This document shows, in pieces, positions 60,046-64,000 of a DNA stretch of 64,000 bases. Numbering within the stretch: position 1 is the first letter of the stretch; the number at the start of each line of letters is the position of its first letter. The notes under the pieces were generated by a model. It was not told the origin of the DNA. It worked only from the letters and a program-made list of their open reading frames with translations, and did no database searches. The position numbers and the translations under genes are program-made. The DNA is from CAXXFQ01 sp963674475 (GTDB taxonomy: Bacteria; Planctomycetota; Planctomycetia; Pirellulales; Thermoguttaceae). The stretch is taken from the NCBI GenBank assembly GCA_963674475.2, contig CAXXFQ010000024.1, positions 868,001 through 932,000 of the forward strand, read 5' to 3'.

Positions 60046-63000
60046 GACTTTTTTTCGGAAACCGGCTTTGGGGACGGTTCACTCGACGTCGACCGAGCTT
60101 CTTCGTAGAGCGGTTTGCCGGGCACCGGGCGGAAATCACCGTGGTCGCGGTACTTGAGGTTGCGACGGCCGAAATAGGTTCCGTAGTAAGGGCCGTTGGC
60201 GTCGACCCAGGTGGTCAGTCGGATCCACTCCTGCGGGGAAAGCACGACGTCGTGGTGTCCCTTTCGGAGTTCTTGGACCAGTCGACTGGCGTGGGAACCC
60301 AGCGCATAGGGCGGAAGCGTCTCGGTGTTTTTCATTTCGGCGTTTGGATCTGGCCCGATGAACTCCTGAATATAGGCAATCTGATTGCCGTCCATGATCT
60401 GCTCGTAGGACCGGTTGAAAAATTTGGTCAACGTGCCGGAGAGATCAAGCTTTCCGTCCGGTTTTTCGCCGCCGTGACAAGAGACGCAATGATGGTCGAA
60501 GATCGGTTGCACGTCGGTTTCATAATGGACCGTCCGAGGAACCGTTTCACCCGGTTGGGCCACCGGACGAGCGGCCGGTTTTTCGAGCGCCTTGACCGGT
60601 TCGTTCGACGGGGCCCAATGGGCCGAGAGGTGACAACCGACACACGCGCGGGTCTCGCCCGGTTGGAAATCGACAAACGACCGCATCCGCTGTATTTCCA
60701 TGAAGTTCTCGTCGACCGCTTGGAAGAAGATATTTCGATCGGCCGGGACCGTGAAATGGGCCGAGCCGTCTTCGGCGACCGGGACAATCCCCCAAAGCCG
60801 CTTCAGGTAGATGTGGGCGTTTTTGCTGATGATCGCCTGTTGCCCCAGCGCCTCGTCATTGGGCCAGAACCGTCGGGCCGCCCACGGACGACCGATCTGC
60901 TCCCAAACACGCAGGTACTTGACCGTGCCCCGCTTGACCCCTTCGAGTCCGGCGTAAATATCGCTCAAAACGACCGTCGCCTCATCGGATGAAGGAGCGG
61001 GCAATTTTTTCTTTTCATCAGAAACGGTCGCATCGACCGAAACGGTATCGAGAGAATGATTTCGCTCTTCAACGACTGGCAAGACGGGTGGCGTCGGCCG
61101 TGGCGCGAGCGGAATTGGCTGCCAACAGGAGATCGTCGGGTCGTCATAAATCTTGACCCGATTTCCAAAAGTGTCGATCAGATAGAGCCCATAGGATTTA
61201 TTGTCGTACCAAGGCCGGTCCGGATTGCAGGTAACCAGAAAGAATGGGGTTTCCCGATGGGGGCTGTCGACGTCGGTCAACGGATACGGATCGGCGAACA
61301 AGGGGCCGCGGTGGTCGGGCACCCAACGGCCGTTTTTCCAATGCGAGAATCGCTCGAACTTTTTTTCCTTGCCGAGAGCCAGATTTGTGTCCGGCGTCAG
61401 CAATTCGACCGGCTCCACGGTATCGAGTCGCTTCCGAACATCGATCAAAGCGAGCGGGCCAACGGCGAACGGGTGGTGCATTGTCAAGGTCGAGACCAGC
61501 CGGTTCGGGTCGCCCGGCATCTGACGGGCATGGATCAAAACGGGCGGGTAGATTTGTTGGCCGCCGTACCGTTCAACCGAACCGGACCCGTCGGGCCACA
61601 TCGACCAGAGCGACTGGACGGCGATCACCCCCTTGTCGACGTACTCCCATCGCGTATACAGAATCCGCCCGTCGTCGGTTACCACCGGAGTCGACTCGCT
61701 CAGCGCCCCTTGGGAGAGCTGGTGCAGGTTCTTTCCATCGGCGTCAACCCGATAGAGCGTGTTGACCACCAACGAGTCGTCCTGCCCGCATAAAACGCCC
61801 AACTCACAACGGGTCGACGCGAAGGCAATCCCACCGTCGGGCAAATAGCACGGATGAAAGTCATCGGTCGTGTGATGGAAACAGCCGTTGCGACCGTATC
61901 TCGGGTGAAGATATTTCTCGATCCGCTGGGGCTCGTCGGCCGGGTCGAAAGTCACCTGGCGCAGGTTCTTCCCGTCGACGCCGACTTCATACAGTCGAAA
62001 CCCCTTGGCCGCCGCTTCTTTATAACCAAAAACGATCCGCTTTCCGTCAAACGAGAGGTCGAACCGGTCGAAAACGCCCCCGTCGAGACCCGACACCAAT
62101 TCGGTTACCTCGCCGGTGTCGATCGAAAGGCGACACAGGTTGCCGCCGTATTTTTTGACCCGCATGAAGTCGGCGTAATACCAACCGCCGCAGTAGGCGT
62201 GACGCTTGGCGAACAAGAGATCCTGTCCGGCCAAAAGCGGGTTTTTCTTAACCAGCGATTCGTGTTGAAGTTTTTCAATCTGGCTTTTGATCGCGACGAA
62301 AGAGCTTTTCTCCGAAGGGGCGTTCGAAATATCGAGAAGGTCGAGTGCCGCACGGGTCAGTTTTTGAGTAGTTTCGTTAAACGTCGCAGCATCAAAACGC
62401 CCGGGGTAGTTTTGGGCCAAGTGGTCGATCGCCTTTTGAGTCGAATCGAGCTGTCGGCAAAGTCGCGACGCCTCGCCAGCCCTCGCGCAAAGGGTCAGCC
62501 AAGCCGGGTCGTCCGCCGAAGTAGACGATGATTCAAGCAATTCGAGCGCGGCGTGGAGCTTCGCAAAAAAGGGCGCCCCGATCGCGGAATCCCGCTCGTC
62601 CCCGGCCGCCTTGTCCGACTTCCAGCGATCGAGTAACGTCCGAAGATAGCGACGTTCGAATTCTGGCCGGTTGGCCATCGCAAACCAGCCATTGGTCGGG
62701 TCGAACCAGTCGTGGTGGATTTCGTCCAGCCAAGGATGACATTCCGACGGGAAATCGGCACGTAGCCGCTTCCAAAAATCGGACACCAAAGCGGAAGTCG
62801 TCTCGGAAGTCACCTCGATCAGATGGGAACGATCCTGTTTTGTAAAGGCGTGAAGCTTTTGGCGGAATCCGAGCATGGTCTGGGCCGGAGTTTTCGCTTT
62901 TTGATAAAGGGGCTCCTGTGTCAAGGCGGCCAGTTCGGGAATTGACAAACGATCCCCCAATTTCATCGACTCCGATGGCTCACGACCCAAAACGGCCAGC

Positions 63001-64000
63001 TCGGCGATTTGAAAATTAAAATGCTTTCCGCCGGTCGATTCGTAGCTGTCGTTCACGCGAATTCCCACGTAACGCGTCACGACCCCCTCGAAAAGGATCG
63101 TTTCGGTCGCGTCTCCGGTCAAACGGCAAAACTGATGTTCTTTCGACATGACACGGTCAATGCGGTCGTCGTTTTCCAGGTCGTCGGCCACGGGATGCGC
63201 AGCCGGATCGAGATCGGTGTAGCAAAACAGGTCTCCCTTGCTCGGGCCAAAAAATCCTTGGCCTTTTCGAGACCGAAGTTTCAACCCGGTCACCAGATAC
63301 GGCCTTCCCAGGTCAACCACCAGATGGCCGGTCACCGGGGCGGACCCTTGCGGCGGTATCGTTTTCTTCCCGCTCCCGGTCGGTGTGTCGTCCAAAAGAC
63401 AGGTGAATGTATCCGGATTCCCGTCGATCGCTTTTTCCGCGGCGTATTTCGGATTGGACTGGCCGTCGGGCCGACTCTCTTTGGGAAAAGTCGAGCCTGA
63501 AGCGCTGACCACCGCGGTCGGACGAATCCAACGAAGCCCGGCCTCTTGTTTTTTTTGAACCGTCGGTTCCTGGGGCCGTTCGAAACAGCGTTTCCCTTTG
63601 GCCGTCGCGCGGCACGCTGTCCGATGCCGGTGCTGACTTCGTTCCAATCGAGCCTTTCTTGTCAGGTCGACCGGATTGACCAGTTTGAAATTCGACATGT
63701 CGGCCCGGGTGCGAAGCTCAAGGATTTTTCGCCCCGCCTCGATGATCGATAGCGCCTCGCGATAGTCCGGCTCATGGGGATCGAGTTTTTCGAGACAAAG
63801 GCTTTTCTTGGGCCGCGTGAAGTTGATCAGCTTGCCTGAGTTGGGATTGGCGAGTCCACGCGACTGAATCGGGGCACCGGTCAATTTGCTCAGCCGACTC
63901 AATTGAGCGTCGCTCAACGGACATCGCCCGAAAAGATGGTTCGGATAATTTGATTCATACGTCCCATAGTACGACGCATTCAGGTCGATCCAAGTGATCA
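60042..64000 (-). CDS. giant secreted c-type haem protein with PD40 and HZS_alpha-like modules (runs off the right edge)
   Basis: One frame is open from 60042 to the window edge, over 1310 codons. Reading in order: a segment WIDLNASYYGTYE...GRCPLS and INFTRPKKS that matches the C-terminal end of planctomycete HZS_alpha-like proteins, a linker (about 64000-63500), a discoidin-like domain (AAEKAIDGNPDTF..., VVDLGRPYLVTGLKLRS), a helical part, a PD40 (TolB-like) propeller (FDLSFDGKRIVFGYKEA), the HZS_alpha domain (GIVPVAEDGSAHFTVP) and two c-type haem sites, CVGCH (60631-60645) and CVSCH (60474-60488), ending with TWVDANGPYYGTYFG. The family is related to hydrazine synthase alpha but here serves unknown redox chemistry. 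The start and N-terminal signal lie outside. Confidence 0.82.
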   Translation of the reverse strand, partial: ITWIDLNASYYGTYESNYPNHLFGRCPLSDAQLSRLSKLTGAPIQSRGLANPNSGKLINFTRPKKSLCLEKLDPHEPDYREALSIIEAGRKILELRTRADMSNFKLVNPVDLTRKARLERSQHRHRTACRATAKGKRCFERPQEPTVQKKQEAGLRWIRPTAVVSASGSTFPKESRPDGQSNPKYAAEKAIDGNPDTFTCLLDDTPTGSGKKTIPPQGSAPVTGHLVVDLGRPYLVTGLKLRSRKGQGFFGPSKGDLFCYTDLDPAAHPVADDLENDDRIDRVMSKEHQFCRLTGDATETILFEGVVTRYVGIRVNDSYESTGGKHFNFQIAELAVLGREPSESMKLGDRLSIPELAALTQEPLYQKAKTPAQTMLGFRQKLHAFTKQDRSHLIEVTSETTSALVSDFWKRLRADFPSECHPWLDEIHHDWFDPTNGWFAMANRPEFERRYLRTLLDRWKSDKAAGDERDSAIGAPFFAKLHAALELLESSSTSADDPAWLTLCARAGEASRLCRQLDSTQKAIDHLAQNYPGRFDAATFNETTQKLTRAALDLLDISNAPSEKSSFVAIKSQIEKLQHESLVKKNPLLAGQDLLFAKRHAYCGGWYYADFMRVKKYGGNLCRLSIDTGEVTELVSGLDGGVFDRFDLSFDGKRIVFGYKEAAAKGFRLYEVGVDGKNLRQVTFDPADEPQRIEKYLHPRYGRNGCFHHTTDDFHPCYLPDGGIAFASTRCELGVLCGQDDSLVVNTLYRVDADGKNLHQLSQGALSESTPVVTDDGRILYTRWEYVDKGVIAVQSLWSMWPDGSGSVERYGGQQIYPPVLIHARQMPGDPNRLVSTLTMHHPFAVGPLALIDVRKRLDTVEPVELLTPDTNLALGKEKKFERFSHWKNGRWVPDHRGPLFADPYPLTDVDSPHRETPFFLVTCNPDRPWYDNKSYGLYLIDTFGNRVKIYDDPTISCWQPIPLAPRPTPPVLPVVEERNHSLDTVSVDATVSDEKKKLPAPSSDEATVVLSDIYAGLEGVKRGTVKYLRVWEQIGRPWAARRFWPNDEALGQQAIISKNAHIYLKRLWGIVPVAEDGSAHFTVPADRNIFFQAVDENFMEIQRMRSFVDFQPGETRACVGCHLSAHWAPSNEPVKALEKPAARPVAQPGETVPRTVHYETDVQPIFDHHCVSCHGGEKPDGKLDLSGTLTKFFNRSYEQIMDGNQIAYIQEFIGPDPNAEMKNTETLPPYALGSHASRLVQELRKGHHDVVLSPQEWIRLTTWVDANGPYYGTYFGRRNLKYRDHGDFRPVPGKPLYEEARSTSSEPSPKPVSEKKS

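Overview
The window looks like chromosomal DNA of a planctomycete, most likely near the Pirellulales. Evidence: two PEP-CTERM sorted proteins, a DUF1080 protein, an XrtA-type polysaccharide deacetylase, a giant secreted protein with hydrazine-synthase-alpha-like (HZS_alpha) and c-type haem motifs, an FG-GAP/VCBS repeat protein, many cytosolic genes with Tat or Sec export signals beside them, moderate GC content, and weak or absent Shine-Dalgarno sites before many genes. I see no transposase, phage gene or CRISPR array. The assignment is by content only; no 16S gene is present.

Layout. 1-5000: an N-terminal fragment of a CcsA-like cytochrome c maturation protein at the left edge, a phosphoglucosamine mutase-like enzyme, LarE, YqgE/AlgH and a PEP-CTERM protein. 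5000-14400: a DUF1080 protein, a diguanylate cyclase, tRNA-Asp, an amino-sugar pair (NagB-like and PIG-L deacetylase), a secreted GH32 enzyme, a Tat-exported protein of unknown function, a secreted EEP-fold hydrolase and tRNA-Gly. 14400-20750: a 989-residue pentapeptide-repeat protein with nine long repeat modules and a PEP-CTERM tail, then an antiporter/universal stress protein pair. 20750-28900: core information-processing and cofactor genes polA, coaE, rho, ribH, nusB and ftsY.

28900-42200, minus strand: a respiratory complex I locus in transcription order nuoI, A, C, D, H, J, K, L, M, N, then two small unknown genes. NuoB, E, F and G are not encoded here. A strong terminator-like hairpin framed by 13-bp direct repeats lies between nuoD and nuoH. 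42500-49600: csrA, tRNA-Glu, YceH, an FtsX-type permease without an ATPase partner, a DUF6263-like protein and NAD kinase. 49600-51000: two 115-bp direct repeats and a DUF523-DUF1722 gene broken by a one-base frameshift. 51000-64000: an FG-GAP protein, an exopolysaccharide cluster (formyltransferase, XrtA-type deacetylase, glycosyltransferase 4), a zinc-ribbon/PH-like membrane protein, dTDP-glucose 4,6-dehydratase, an Nramp-like transporter without the usual metal-binding motifs, and the giant HZS_alpha-like protein that runs off the right edge.

How the parts fit: the exopolysaccharide genes, the dehydratase and the PEP-CTERM proteins are consistent with an exosortase-linked cell-surface system. 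The cytochrome maturation fragment would serve c-type haem proteins such as the one at the right edge. The GH32, PIG-L and NagB-like genes point to sugar and amino-sugar scavenging. No complete new defence or mobile system is evident. The most unusual items are the modular pentapeptide protein, the rearranged nuo locus, the Nramp-like protein, the multi-domain haem protein and several families of short intergenic repeats.
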